This document shows positions 26,114 to 34,544 of a stretch of DNA of 41,074 nt, piece by piece. A program made the position numbers and the translations under genes. Under the pieces are notes generated by a model. It searched no databases. It was not told the origin of the DNA and saw only the letters and a program-made list of their open reading frames with translations. This DNA is from Bacteroidetes bacterium HGW-Bacteroidetes-7 (GTDB lineage: Bacteria > Bacteroidota > Bacteroidia > Bacteroidales > UBA932): assembly GCA_002842465.1 (NCBI GenBank), contig PHDA01000010.1, forward strand, positions 77,013 to 118,086. Direction: 5' to 3'. Position 1 is the first letter of the stretch; every line of letters begins with the position of its first letter.

Positions 26114-27289
26114 CTAAATTATTGTATTTGCAATTTGGGCAAAGCCCTCCATCTTTGATTCAGATGGCGAACCGATAAGTTCAACAGGTGAAGCAGTTTG
26201 AATCCACTCCATCTTTTCCGCAAATGCTACCAGTGACTTTAATCCACCACCACTCCAGCTGTAAGAGCCAAACAGAGCATAGTTTTTATTCTTAGGATTA
26301 AGCACCTCAAGTTCGTTACACAAATGCTGCATCATGGGGTGCATTCCGGCATTGTATGCGCTGGAGCCCAAAATAACAGACTTGTATTTCCATATATCAT
26401 TTAAAATGAACGAAACATGGGTTTTAGAAACATCATAAACCCTTATGTTTTTAACACCTCTTTCGGAAATAAGACGTGCCACGTAGTCGGCCATCTTTTC
26501 AGTATTGCCATACATTGATGCAAAGACAATTACAACGCCATCCTCTGATTCATGACGGCTCCATTTGTCATAAAGCTCTATCGCTTTTGATGGATTTGAT
26601 CTCCAAACAGGACCATGAGAAGGGCAGATAAATTTAATGGGAATTCCCTGAAGTTTGGCAAATGCCTTCTGTACCATATGGCTGTATTTGCCCACTATGT
26701 TTGAATAGTATCTTCTCATTTCATCTTCATAAAATGAGAAATTTATCTCATCGTCAAAGATTCCTCCATCCAAAGTGCCAAATGAGCCAAAAGCGTCACA
26801 TGAGAATAGAATCTGGTCTGTTGTGTCATATGTCATCATGGTTTCAGGCCAGTGAACCCATGGGGTCAGGACGAATTTCAACTTATGGTAACCAAGGTTA
26901 AGTTCGTCGCCATCCTTTACTTCAAGAATTGATTCTGAAGGAATTCCGTAAAATGCATCCAACATTTTGAATGCTTTATGATTGGCAACTATTTTAACAT
27001 TTGGGTGTTTTCGGATAATCCATCCGATCATACTCGAATGGTCAGGTTCCATATGATTTACTATCAAATAGTCGAGCTCTCTGCCCTGAAGTATATCTTC
27101 GATCACTTCGAGATAATCATCTTTGGAGCCGAATTCAAGAGTATCTATCAATGCACACTTTTGATCAGCAATCACATAAGAGTTATATGAGACGCCATTT
27201 GGAAGAGGCCAGTTGTTTTCAAAAAGACTCTTTTTTCTATCGTTGGTACCTACGTAATATACTTTATTGCTGACAACTATCTTTTTCAT
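26114..27289 (-). CDS. fprA: A-type flavodiiron protein (FprA family)
   Basis: 391 residues, the two-domain class A form without a fused rubredoxin. The N-terminal metallo-beta-lactamase-like domain (about 1-245) carries diiron ligands in VNHMEPDHSS (His79, Glu81, Asp83, with His84), the WVHWPETM histidine, FSCDAFGSFG and the CPSHGPVWR histidine. The C-terminal flavodoxin domain (about 255-391) begins with VIVFASMYGNTEKMA, the FMN phosphate loop. Such enzymes reduce O2 to water or NO to N2O and protect anaerobes during air exposure. The rubredoxin or other electron donor is not in the window. A TAnnTTTG box lies in the 60-base gap after ligA. Confidence 0.95.
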   Translation of the reverse strand: MKKIVVSNKVYYVGTNDRKKSLFENNWPLPNGVSYNSYVIADQKCALIDTLEFGSKDDYLEVIEDILQGRELDYLIVNHMEPDHSSMIGWIIRKHPNVKIVANHKAFKMLDAFYGIPSESILEVKDGDELNLGYHKLKFVLTPWVHWPETMMTYDTTDQILFSCDAFGSFGTLDGGIFDDEINFSFYEDEMRRYYSNIVGKYSHMVQKAFAKLQGIPIKFICPSHGPVWRSNPSKAIELYDKWSRHESEDGVVIVFASMYGNTEKMADYVARLISERGVKNIRVYDVSKTHVSFILNDIWKYKSVILGSSAYNAGMHPMMQHLCNELEVLNPKNKNYALFGSYSWSGGGLKSLVAFAEKMEWIQTASPVELIGSPSESKMEGFAQIANTII

Positions 27290-27336
27290 TTATATTCAAA
27301 TCATTAATAATTATAAAACATACTAACTTAAGAGAT

Positions 27337-27344
27337 CAAAATTA
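27337..27344 (-). promoter_or_regulatory. Candidate -7 box of the flavodiiron operon
   Basis: The minus strand reads TAATTTTG in the gap between ligA and the flavodiiron gene, 47 bases before its ATG. It would let the flavodiiron-to-ispG run start independently of ligA. No clear -33 element. Confidence 0.35.
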
Positions 27345-27349
27345 GTCAA

Positions 27350-29371
27350 TTATTTGATAATTTTAAAAAAAACCTCCTCGTCAATTATTGCTATTTTAAG
27401 CTTTTTAGCTTTGTCGAGCTTTGATGGCCCAGCCTTCTCACCTGCAAGAAGATATGTAGTGTTGGATGTGACCGAAGAGAGGTTTTTACCTGAATGGCTC
27501 TCAATGATTTTCTTCAACTCCTCTCTTGATATAGAAAAGTTACCCGATACCACAATGTTCATACCCTGTAACTTATCTGATTTAATGTCAATATTCTCAT
27601 TATCTGTTTCAAAAAGAAGCCCGGAATTTTTAAGATCTTCAATAACTGAAATATTCTCCTTTTCAGAAAAATATGCGATAATTGAATCGGCAACTGTCTC
27701 TCCAATATCCTCAACCTCTAGTAGTTGGTCACGGGATGCTCCCATAAGATTGGCTATGCTTGAGAAATGGGCAGCCAAAGACTTTGCGGTTGTCTCTCCT
27801 ATATGCCTTATACCCAGTGCAAACAGAACTTTTTGAAATGGTGTCTTTTTTGAAATATTCAGACTTTCAATAAATCTATCAGCTGACCTCTCTTTCCACC
27901 CTTCAAGTGTAAGTAGTTGTTCTTTAGATAGAATATATAAATCTGATAATTTTTTTATGTATCCAAGTGCATATAGCTGCTCAATTGTAGCTTCACCTGC
28001 AAGTATGTTCATGGCCTTTCTTCCTGCAAAATGTAGAAATTTCCCTTTGATCTGGGTAGGGCAGTGAAGTGAATTCAAACAGTAGTATTTTGCTTCATCA
28101 TCTGCACGATACAATTTTGAGTTACAATCCGGACAATACTCTGGAAACAGAGGTCTTTCTGCATTTGCAACTCTTTTGCTTAGTTCGACACTGGTAATTT
28201 TAGGAATAATTTCGCCACCTTTCTCAATATAGACGTAATCACCAATGTGTATATCAAGAAGTTGCATCTGATCTGTGTTGTGAAGCGAAGCCCTTTTTAC
28301 CGTTGTTCCCGAGAGAAGGACTGGTTCAAGGTTTGCTACAGGAGTTACTGCACCAGTTCTGCCAACTTGATAGTCAACCGAAACAATGCGGGTAAGAGCC
28401 TGTTCTGCCTTGAATTTGTATGCTGTTGCCCACTTTGGAGATTTTGAAGTTATTCCAAGAGCCTTCTGGTTAACGAATTCGTTGACTTTAATTACCACTC
28501 CGTCAGTAGGGTAATCAAGAGTTTTTCTCTTTACATCCCAATTTTCAAGATATTCAAATACAGAGTCGAGATTGTGGCAAAGGATTATATGTTCAGATAC
28601 CGGAAAGCCGCACTCTTTTGCCCATTGAAGTGATTCATAATGGGTTGTAAAGATAGGATAGTCTGTAATAACATGATATAGAATTGCATTAAGACCTCTT
28701 TTTGCCACCTCTGAGCTGTCAAGCAACTTAAGTGACCCTGCAGCAGCATTTCTCGGATTTGCAAAGAGGGGCTCTTCGTTAAGTTCCCGCTCACTGTTTA
28801 AACTATCAAATGAGCTCCAAGGCATAAAAATTTCTCCTCGGATTTCAAAATCCTTAACCTGATTTGATGCAGGTAGAGTTTTGGGGATAGAGCTTATATT
28901 TATTATGTTTGAAGTAACATCATCACCGGTATTACCGTCGCCTCGTGTAACTGCCCGCAATAGTCTGTTGTTTGAATATGTAAGAGATATGGCTGTACCA
29001 TCAATTTTTAGCTCGCACACATAGTTAAAATCACTATCAATTGATTTTTTAATTCTCTCATTGAAAGCCTCTAATTCTAATTTATCGTAAGTATTGCTTA
29101 AAGAGAGCATAGGGTGTTTGTGCGTCACTTGTACAAACTCTTTTTTAGAGTTTTGGAGTGACAAGTCGCTTCCAACCCTTACAGTTGGAGAGTCATGAGA
29201 AAAAAACTGTGGAAATTTTGACTCAAGAAACTGGAGCTCCTGCATTAACAAATCATACTCAAAGTCAGAAACAGACGGCTTATTATCAATATAATAGCGT
29301 CTGTTATGTTCTTCAATTTCTCTTTTGAGTAAAGAGATCTTTTCCCGTGCCTGCTCTTTTGATATCTTCAT
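27350..29371 (-). CDS. ligA: NAD-dependent DNA ligase
   Basis: 673 residues, normal LigA length. The adenylation domain holds the active-site Lys122 in CELKIDGTAISL, followed by TRGDGNTGDDVT. Next come the OB fold, a four-cysteine zinc finger (CPDC ... YYC ... HCPTQIKG, about 405-435), helix-hairpin-helix repeats (about 450-585) and a C-terminal BRCT domain (about 595-673, GMNIVVSGNFSISREEL). It seals nicks in replication and repair using NAD+. It begins the long minus-strand run and is divergent from the phosphofructokinase gene across 67 bases. Confidence 0.98.
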   Translation of the reverse strand: MKISKEQAREKISLLKREIEEHNRRYYIDNKPSVSDFEYDLLMQELQFLESKFPQFFSHDSPTVRVGSDLSLQNSKKEFVQVTHKHPMLSLSNTYDKLELEAFNERIKKSIDSDFNYVCELKIDGTAISLTYSNNRLLRAVTRGDGNTGDDVTSNIINISSIPKTLPASNQVKDFEIRGEIFMPWSSFDSLNSERELNEEPLFANPRNAAAGSLKLLDSSEVAKRGLNAILYHVITDYPIFTTHYESLQWAKECGFPVSEHIILCHNLDSVFEYLENWDVKRKTLDYPTDGVVIKVNEFVNQKALGITSKSPKWATAYKFKAEQALTRIVSVDYQVGRTGAVTPVANLEPVLLSGTTVKRASLHNTDQMQLLDIHIGDYVYIEKGGEIIPKITSVELSKRVANAERPLFPEYCPDCNSKLYRADDEAKYYCLNSLHCPTQIKGKFLHFAGRKAMNILAGEATIEQLYALGYIKKLSDLYILSKEQLLTLEGWKERSADRFIESLNISKKTPFQKVLFALGIRHIGETTAKSLAAHFSSIANLMGASRDQLLEVEDIGETVADSIIAYFSEKENISVIEDLKNSGLLFETDNENIDIKSDKLQGMNIVVSGNFSISREELKKIIESHSGKNLSSVTSNTTYLLAGEKAGPSKLDKAKKLKIAIIDEEVFFKIIK

Positions 29372-29382
29372 AATTTATCATA

Positions 29383-29418
29383 CAAATTTACATTTTTTTT
29401 AATTATGTATTAACTTTG
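29383..29418. promoter_or_regulatory. Divergent -7 boxes for ligA and the phosphofructokinase
   Basis: Two full TAnnTTTG matches lie back to back: TAAATTTG on the minus strand (29390-29383), 11 bases before the ligA ATG, and TAACTTTG on the plus strand (29411-29418), 20 bases before the phosphofructokinase ATG. Both imply very short leaders. No convincing -33 elements; the gap is very AT-rich. Confidence 0.35.
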
Positions 29419-29438
29419 CGGGCTCAATAAATAATGTG

Positions 29439-30671
29439 ATGAAAAAATCGATTGTAATTTTAACTGGAGGCGGTCCGGCGCCGGGAATGAACACCGTAGT
29501 AGGTAGTATTGCTAAAACATTTATTACTAATGGGTATCGTGTTTTGGGCTTACATGGAGGATATAAAGGACTATTTTCCGAGAACCCCAATTTTACGGAT
29601 ATAGATTTTCTGATGGCCGATTCTATCTTTAACAGAGGCGGTTCATATCTTGTAATGAGTAGGTACAAACCTACAAAAGAGGACTTTGAACAGAATTTCA
29701 ACCTTGATTTCTTTAAGGATAATAATATTCAACTACTTGTGACAATTGGAGGAGACGACACTGCATCTACTGCAAACAGAGTTGCAAAATACCTTTCGGA
29801 GCACAACCACAGCATATCAAATATTCACGTACCAAAAACTATTGATAACGATCTTCCGTTACCGATGCAAAGACCAACATTCGGTTATGAATCAGCAAAG
29901 TCCGAAGGAGCAAGACTAGCAACAACAATATATGAAGACGCAAGAACCAGCAACAACTGGTTTGTTGTATGTGCCATGGGAAGGTCAGCAGGCCACCTGG
30001 CATTTGGTATCGGATCGGCAGCACACTATCCGATGATAGTCATTCCTGAGATGTTTAACAAGACAACCATTACTATAGATAAAATAGTTAAACTTGCTGT
30101 ATCATCGATTGTTAAAAGAGAAATTCTTGGCATTAATTACGGAGCCGTAATGATCTCAGAGGGGGTATTTCACGAGTTAAGCGACGATGAACTTAAAAAG
30201 TCCGGAGTTACTTTTTCATACGACGACCACGGACACCCTGAACTTGGGAAGGTTTCAAAGGCACACATCTTTAGTGAAATGGTTGACAGAAGAATAGCAG
30301 AGCTGGGTCTAAAAACCAAAATCAGGCCTGTAGAGTTGGGATATGAATTGAGATGCCAATCTCCAAGTGCTTATGATTTAGTTTACTGTACAGAACTTGG
30401 AATTGGAGTTCATCAGCTCTTTAGTGAAGGAAAAACCGGTTGCATGGTTTACATCGATCACCTTGGAAAGGTTAAACCACTTTATCTTGTTGACATACAG
30501 GATCCTGTTACAGGAAAGATCAATCCACGCGGGGTAAGTCTGGAATCAGACCGCGTACAGGCAGTGATTAATAACATTATGCACTACGTAACCGAAAGCG
30601 ATTATTCAGCTGCATCAAAACTTATTTCAAATCCTCAGGAGTACGATTTCAGGAAGATTTTAAACTGGTAA
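29439..30671 (+). CDS. 6-phosphofructokinase, probably pyrophosphate-dependent
   Basis: 410 residues from the ATG; a GTG codon immediately before it is in frame but the ATG is preferred. The Pfk fold is plain: LTGGGPAPGMNT, GYKGLF, GGDDT (104-108), PKTIDND (132-138), MGRSAGHLAFGI. Two residues point to pyrophosphate as phosphoryl donor: Asp107 in GGDDT, where ATP enzymes have Gly (GGDG), and Lys133 in PKTIDND, where ATP enzymes have Gly (PGTIDND). Such enzymes make glycolysis reversible and save ATP, which suits a fermenter. The GH13 gene follows after 2 bases, so sugar release and glycolytic entry are co-expressed. Confidence 0.94.
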   Translation: MKKSIVILTGGGPAPGMNTVVGSIAKTFITNGYRVLGLHGGYKGLFSENPNFTDIDFLMADSIFNRGGSYLVMSRYKPTKEDFEQNFNLDFFKDNNIQLLVTIGGDDTASTANRVAKYLSEHNHSISNIHVPKTIDNDLPLPMQRPTFGYESAKSEGARLATTIYEDARTSNNWFVVCAMGRSAGHLAFGIGSAAHYPMIVIPEMFNKTTITIDKIVKLAVSSIVKREILGINYGAVMISEGVFHELSDDELKKSGVTFSYDDHGHPELGKVSKAHIFSEMVDRRIAELGLKTKIRPVELGYELRCQSPSAYDLVYCTELGIGVHQLFSEGKTGCMVYIDHLGKVKPLYLVDIQDPVTGKINPRGVSLESDRVQAVINNIMHYVTESDYSAASKLISNPQEYDFRKILNW

Positions 30672-30673
30672 CT

Positions 30674-32350
30674 ATGGCCGGTAAAATTGCCATATACCAG
30701 GTTTTACCTAGACTATTTGGGAATACAAACAAAAGTTGTATTCCCAATTCTTCTTATAATACCAACGGATGCGGCAAACTTGACCAATTTAACCAAGAGA
30801 TTTTGTTGAGGTTAAAAAGCTTTGGTTATACCCACATCTGGTTTACCGGAGTAATAAGACACGCCTCACAAACAGCATTTTCTCAATTCGGAATTGAGGA
30901 TCAAAGCCCCCTGATTGTCAAGGGAAAAGCGGGATCTCCCTACGCAATAGTTGACTATTACGATGTCTCTCCAGATCTGAGCAACAATGTTGCAGAGAGA
31001 ATGTTAGAGTTTGAACAACTGATTGGCAGATGTCATAATGCAGGTTTAAAGGTGATTATAGATTTTGTGCCAAACCATGTTTCTAGGGCATACAAATCTC
31101 TTGTAAAACCATCCGGAACTGAAGATTTCGGCGAAGGGGATAAAACAGATTATCCATTTCATCCGACAAACAATTTCTATTATATTCCAGACAGTCAATT
31201 TGTTTCGCCTGTAGTTAATGAAACATACAGCTATCCGGAACAAACTACCCGGGAATTTTATGAGATACCTGCAAAGGCCACAGGTAATGACTGTTTCACT
31301 TCAACGCCAAAAATGGATGATTGGTATGAAACTGTAAAACTCAATTACGGAGTTGATATCCTAAATGGCGGAACTGAATATTTCAATCCTATTCCGGATA
31401 CATGGCACAAAATGAGAGATATACTGCTCTTTTGGGCCAAAAAAGGGGTAGATGGTTTCAGATGTGATATGGCAGCCATGGTGCCACTGAAATTCTGGGA
31501 ATGGGTTATACCTCAGGTAAAGAATCAGTTCCATCACCTGACATTCATTGCAGAGATATACGAAAAGGAGCGCTATGAGCATTTTATTAATGGAGGTTTT
31601 GATTATCTGTACGATAAGGTGGGACTATATGACACCCTAAGAGCCATAACAATGGGAAATGGTGAGACCGGTGAAATAACAAAGTGCTGGAGCTCGCTGA
31701 ATGGTATTGAGGACAAGATGCTCAACTTTTTGGAAAACCATGATGAACAAAGAGTTGCATCCGATTTCTTTATGGGAGACCCATTTAAAGCGATACCTGC
31801 CCTCACGGTTGCTCTAATGCTTAACAGAGCTCCCTTTCTAATCTATTTTGGGCAGGAGCTTGGAGAGAGGGGAATGGATAGCGAAGGTTTCAGTGGAATG
31901 GATGGAAGAACAACCATATATGATTATTGGTCAGTAAGTTCGATTAGAGAATGGATAGAGTCAAACACTTTGCCTGAAATTGGACATCTTTATAAGGAGC
32001 TTATAAAGATTGCTGTTACAGATAGTGCTGTTTGCTATGGACTTAAGTATGATCTTCAGTATGCAAACAGTGAATTGGCCGGTCCGGATAATAAGAAAAT
32101 TTATTCGTTTATGAGAAAATCAGACGATTCTCTTCTTCTGATAGCTGTTAATTTCTTTTCAACCGAAAAAAGCGCAGCGGTAAAAATTCCCACTGGTGCT
32201 CTTGACTATTTTGGACTTAAGGGGCAAATATTAATGGATGGAAGAGATATTTTTGGGGATTATTCTGATAAATTTTCGATTATTCCAGACCAACCAGTTG
32301 AGATAAAACTGGATTCTTATGGAGTAAGAGTAATTAAATTTTTACTTTAA
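30674..32350 (+). CDS. GH13 alpha-amylase-family enzyme, cytoplasmic
   Basis: 558 residues without a signal peptide. The GH13 motifs are in order: DFVPNHV (130-136), GFRCDMA with nucleophile Asp265 and Arg263, FIAEIYE with acid/base Glu294, and LENHDEQR with His356-Asp357 stabilising the transition state. A C-terminal beta domain starts near residue 470. The long insertion after motif I (about 145-235) is larger than in simple amylases. Substrate is uncertain: intracellular alpha-glucan or maltooligosaccharide hydrolysis or transfer fits. It is coupled to the phosphofructokinase gene, and its last 17 bases overlap the convergent umuC. Confidence 0.9.
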   Translation: MAGKIAIYQVLPRLFGNTNKSCIPNSSYNTNGCGKLDQFNQEILLRLKSFGYTHIWFTGVIRHASQTAFSQFGIEDQSPLIVKGKAGSPYAIVDYYDVSPDLSNNVAERMLEFEQLIGRCHNAGLKVIIDFVPNHVSRAYKSLVKPSGTEDFGEGDKTDYPFHPTNNFYYIPDSQFVSPVVNETYSYPEQTTREFYEIPAKATGNDCFTSTPKMDDWYETVKLNYGVDILNGGTEYFNPIPDTWHKMRDILLFWAKKGVDGFRCDMAAMVPLKFWEWVIPQVKNQFHHLTFIAEIYEKERYEHFINGGFDYLYDKVGLYDTLRAITMGNGETGEITKCWSSLNGIEDKMLNFLENHDEQRVASDFFMGDPFKAIPALTVALMLNRAPFLIYFGQELGERGMDSEGFSGMDGRTTIYDYWSVSSIREWIESNTLPEIGHLYKELIKIAVTDSAVCYGLKYDLQYANSELAGPDNKKIYSFMRKSDDSLLLIAVNFFSTEKSAAVKIPTGALDYFGLKGQILMDGRDIFGDYSDKFSIIPDQPVEIKLDSYGVRVIKFLL

Positions 32351-33593
32351 TTATATCATCCCATATAGTAGTAAATCTGGGAGATAACATATTCATGTTA
32401 TACCTCATTTTGTAAACACCCTGAGAAGCTGAATAGAGAGTTTCTCTGCCATACTTGGCATTAATCTCATCGAGTGTCTTCATAAGCCTCCCTTCGGCTA
32501 ATAGGTCTTTATCGCAGAAAAGATTTCCAGGAGTCTCGCCTTTAATGCTAATTTCAGATAAAATCACTCCCGCTTTTTTATAGCCGTATCCACTCTTAAG
32601 AACAGATGTTACTGCCTTTGTACACATTCTTACAATATCAAATGTACTGTCGGTTGCATTTTCGAAGTTTATAACTATGCTTCTATAATCTCTTGGGGTG
32701 TTATCTTTGAATGGATTGGTGAGAACAAAAACCACAGCTCTTGAGGCAACACCTCTCTGTTTGCGAAGTTTTTGCGCACAGGATGCTGCAAATTTGGCCA
32801 CTGCCATTATAATCTCTTCATGTTCATACAGATCATTTGCAAAGCTTCTGCTGGTGCATATTTGCTTCTTATCCTGAGTGTTATCTTCAAAATCAAAACT
32901 GGGTTCACCATTAAGCTCTTTGTAGGTTTTAAGTCCAACAATGCTCATTTTTGATTTTACCCAATCGGGATTACATTGAATAAACTTCCAGGCAGTGTCA
33001 ATATTGTTACTCTGTAGCATCTTTGAGTACTGCCTCCCGATACCCCATATATCTTCAATAGGAAATTTTTGAAGAACCTTACTGATATCCCTTTTTTCAA
33101 TCATTACGCAACTGTTATTAAGTGCAGGGTATTTTTTGCAAAGTTTTGCAGCAATCTTTGAAAGGGTTTTTGTCTTTGATACTCCAATGCTTACGGGGAT
33201 TCCGGTCTCTCTTTTGATAACAGTTGTTGCATTATGAGCCATATTTTTAAGTTCGCTACTCTTTACTCCGTTCAGATTTAAAAAGGCTTCGTCAATGGAA
33301 TAAACCTCTATACCGGGAAAAAGTAAACGCAGCCGCTCCATAACACGCCATGACATATCTCCGTAAAGCGCAAAATTTGAAGAGAATACCTTGACATTTT
33401 CTTTTTTGACAAGATCTCTGATTTTGAAAATTGGTTCTCCCATCTTGATTCCAATATCCTTGGCCTCATTGGAACGGGAAATAACACACCCGTCGTTGTT
33501 GCTTAAAACAACAACCGGAATTCCGTTGAGCGATGGATTAAAGACCCTTTCGCAACTGACATAGAAGTTATTGCAATCTGCCAGGCCAAACAT
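32334..33593 (-). CDS. umuC: Y-family DNA polymerase V catalytic subunit UmuC
   Basis: 419 residues, close to E. coli UmuC (422). The opening LADCNNFYVSCERVFNP holds the first catalytic aspartate and the Tyr steric gate region; YSIDEAFL holds the second acidic pair. NNDGCVISRSNEAK and the little-finger domain (about 240-355) are typical of UmuC rather than DinB. It performs error-prone translesion synthesis with processed UmuD. Its start lies 26 bases inside the VanZ-like gene, and umuD is one gene further upstream, so the three form one operon. Confidence 0.95.
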   Translation of the reverse strand: MFGLADCNNFYVSCERVFNPSLNGIPVVVLSNNDGCVISRSNEAKDIGIKMGEPIFKIRDLVKKENVKVFSSNFALYGDMSWRVMERLRLLFPGIEVYSIDEAFLNLNGVKSSELKNMAHNATTVIKRETGIPVSIGVSKTKTLSKIAAKLCKKYPALNNSCVMIEKRDISKVLQKFPIEDIWGIGRQYSKMLQSNNIDTAWKFIQCNPDWVKSKMSIVGLKTYKELNGEPSFDFEDNTQDKKQICTSRSFANDLYEHEEIIMAVAKFAASCAQKLRKQRGVASRAVVFVLTNPFKDNTPRDYRSIVINFENATDSTFDIVRMCTKAVTSVLKSGYGYKKAGVILSEISIKGETPGNLFCDKDLLAEGRLMKTLDEINAKYGRETLYSASQGVYKMRYNMNMLSPRFTTIWDDIIKVKI

Positions 33594-33981
33594 TGTTCAA
33601 TGTTTTCTCTATTGATTTAACCAGTATGGTGCTCAAAATTATTGAAGAGAAGTTAGCCACCATATCCATCATATCGAAATCTCTTGCAGGGTTCAAATTT
33701 TGCAGAAGTTCAGCAACAGCTGCCAATACTAATCCCGAGATAAAAATTGTTAAAAGGGGGTGTTTTTTACCTCTTCTTCTGAGGGATGGCTCAAACGCTA
33801 ACCATGCTGAAATGGAATAGGGGAAAAACATCACAAAATGGGCAGCATGGTCGGCCCTTATAAAAAGTATGTATTTAGAAAGGTCTATTGGTGTTGATTC
33901 AAATGTCCAGAGCGAAAAAAACAGGACTAACAGCACATATGTGAAAAACAGTGCTATGAATATATATTGAGAAATTTTCAT
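33568..33981 (-). CDS. VanZ-like small membrane protein within the umuDC operon
   Basis: 137 residues with about four membrane helices. The RADHAAHFVMFFPY segment (first loop/second helix) and the acidic AELLQNLNPARDFDMMDMVAN segment are the marks of VanZ-like proteins. The prototype VanZ gives low-level teicoplanin resistance in enterococci; most relatives are uncharacterised. The remarkable point is position: 32 bases after umuD and overlapping umuC by 26 bases, a place where umuC normally follows directly. Translation of umuC is therefore probably coupled to this gene. An envelope role induced with the SOS-like response is possible but is inference. Confidence 0.82.
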   Translation of the reverse strand: MKISQYIFIALFFTYVLLVLFFSLWTFESTPIDLSKYILFIRADHAAHFVMFFPYSISAWLAFEPSLRRRGKKHPLLTIFISGLVLAAVAELLQNLNPARDFDMMDMVANFSSIILSTILVKSIEKTLNNVWPGRLQ

Positions 33982-34013
33982 AAAATATCAATTTAAGATG
34001 ATCCAGGAATGGT

Positions 34014-34442
34014 TTACATTCTTTTTATCAGATAGCGCACAATTCCCCAAATCATGAAGTCATCTCCTTTGTTAACCCTAATAGGTTTAAACTTTGAGTT
34101 GGCAGGAACAAGCAAAAGGTGGTCGTCCTCCTTTTTTACCCTCTTGAGCGTAAACTCTCCCTCAAGATAACAGACAGCAAGCGCGCCATCAGTAGGCTCA
34201 GCCGATTTATCTACAACAAGCAGATCACCGTCATCAACTCCATCCTCCACCATACTCTCTCCGCTTACTCTGGCAAAGAATGTAGAGGAGGGGTTCTTTA
34301 TGAGTTCTTTGTTAAGATCAAGCTTAATGTCGGTATGATCTTCGGCCGGAGAGGGAAATCCAGCCTTGACAGGGCTCTGCGCAACCGCAATGTAAAGAGA
34401 TTCACCTGTATCCGAAGAGTATATTTTTATATTTTTCCCCAT
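34014..34442 (-). CDS. umuD: UmuD, S24 self-cleaving polymerase V accessory subunit
   Basis: 142 residues from MGKNIKIYS; an upstream in-frame ATG (34487) is rejected because the extra residues fall in the promoter region. The expected autocleavage bond Ala27-Gly28 lies in VKAGFPSPAED. The Ser-Lys dyad is Ser63 (SGESM) and Lys100 (FTLKR), 37 residues apart as in E. coli UmuD. No DNA-binding domain is present, so it is UmuD rather than LexA. After RecA-stimulated cleavage, UmuD' dimers activate UmuC. First gene of umuD-VanZ-umuC. Confidence 0.95.
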   Translation of the reverse strand: MGKNIKIYSSDTGESLYIAVAQSPVKAGFPSPAEDHTDIKLDLNKELIKNPSSTFFARVSGESMVEDGVDDGDLLVVDKSAEPTDGALAVCYLEGEFTLKRVKKEDDHLLLVPANSKFKPIRVNKGDDFMIWGIVRYLIKRM

Positions 34443-34445
34443 TTT

Positions 34446-34517
34446 GTTCTTAAAAACTAATGCAAATATACTCTTTTGATAAACCAATTGTTCTATATTT
34501 ACATCCTAAATAGTTCT
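34446..34517. promoter_or_regulatory. umuD promoter region with repeated GTTCT motifs
   Basis: TATATTTG on the minus strand (34470-34463) is a full TAnnTTTG -7 box, 21 bases before the umuD ATG. Three copies of GTTCT(T/A) on the plus strand start at 34446, 34490 and 34513, so one lies downstream and two upstream of the box. They may be binding sites for the DNA-damage regulator, whose recognition sequence in this lineage I do not know. The divergent Wzi-like gene uses the same gap. Confidence 0.33.
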
Positions 34518-34544
34518 TAAATATTTTTTCTAAATCCGAATAAC

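Noticed and set aside
27354-27836. 160-codon open frame on the plus strand
   Set aside because: It lies wholly antisense to the BRCT end of ligA, and its Ser/Ile-rich translation matches no family; ligA is certain.
34119-34460. 113-codon open frame on the plus strand
   Set aside because: Antisense to umuD, whose catalytic dyad and cleavage site are intact.
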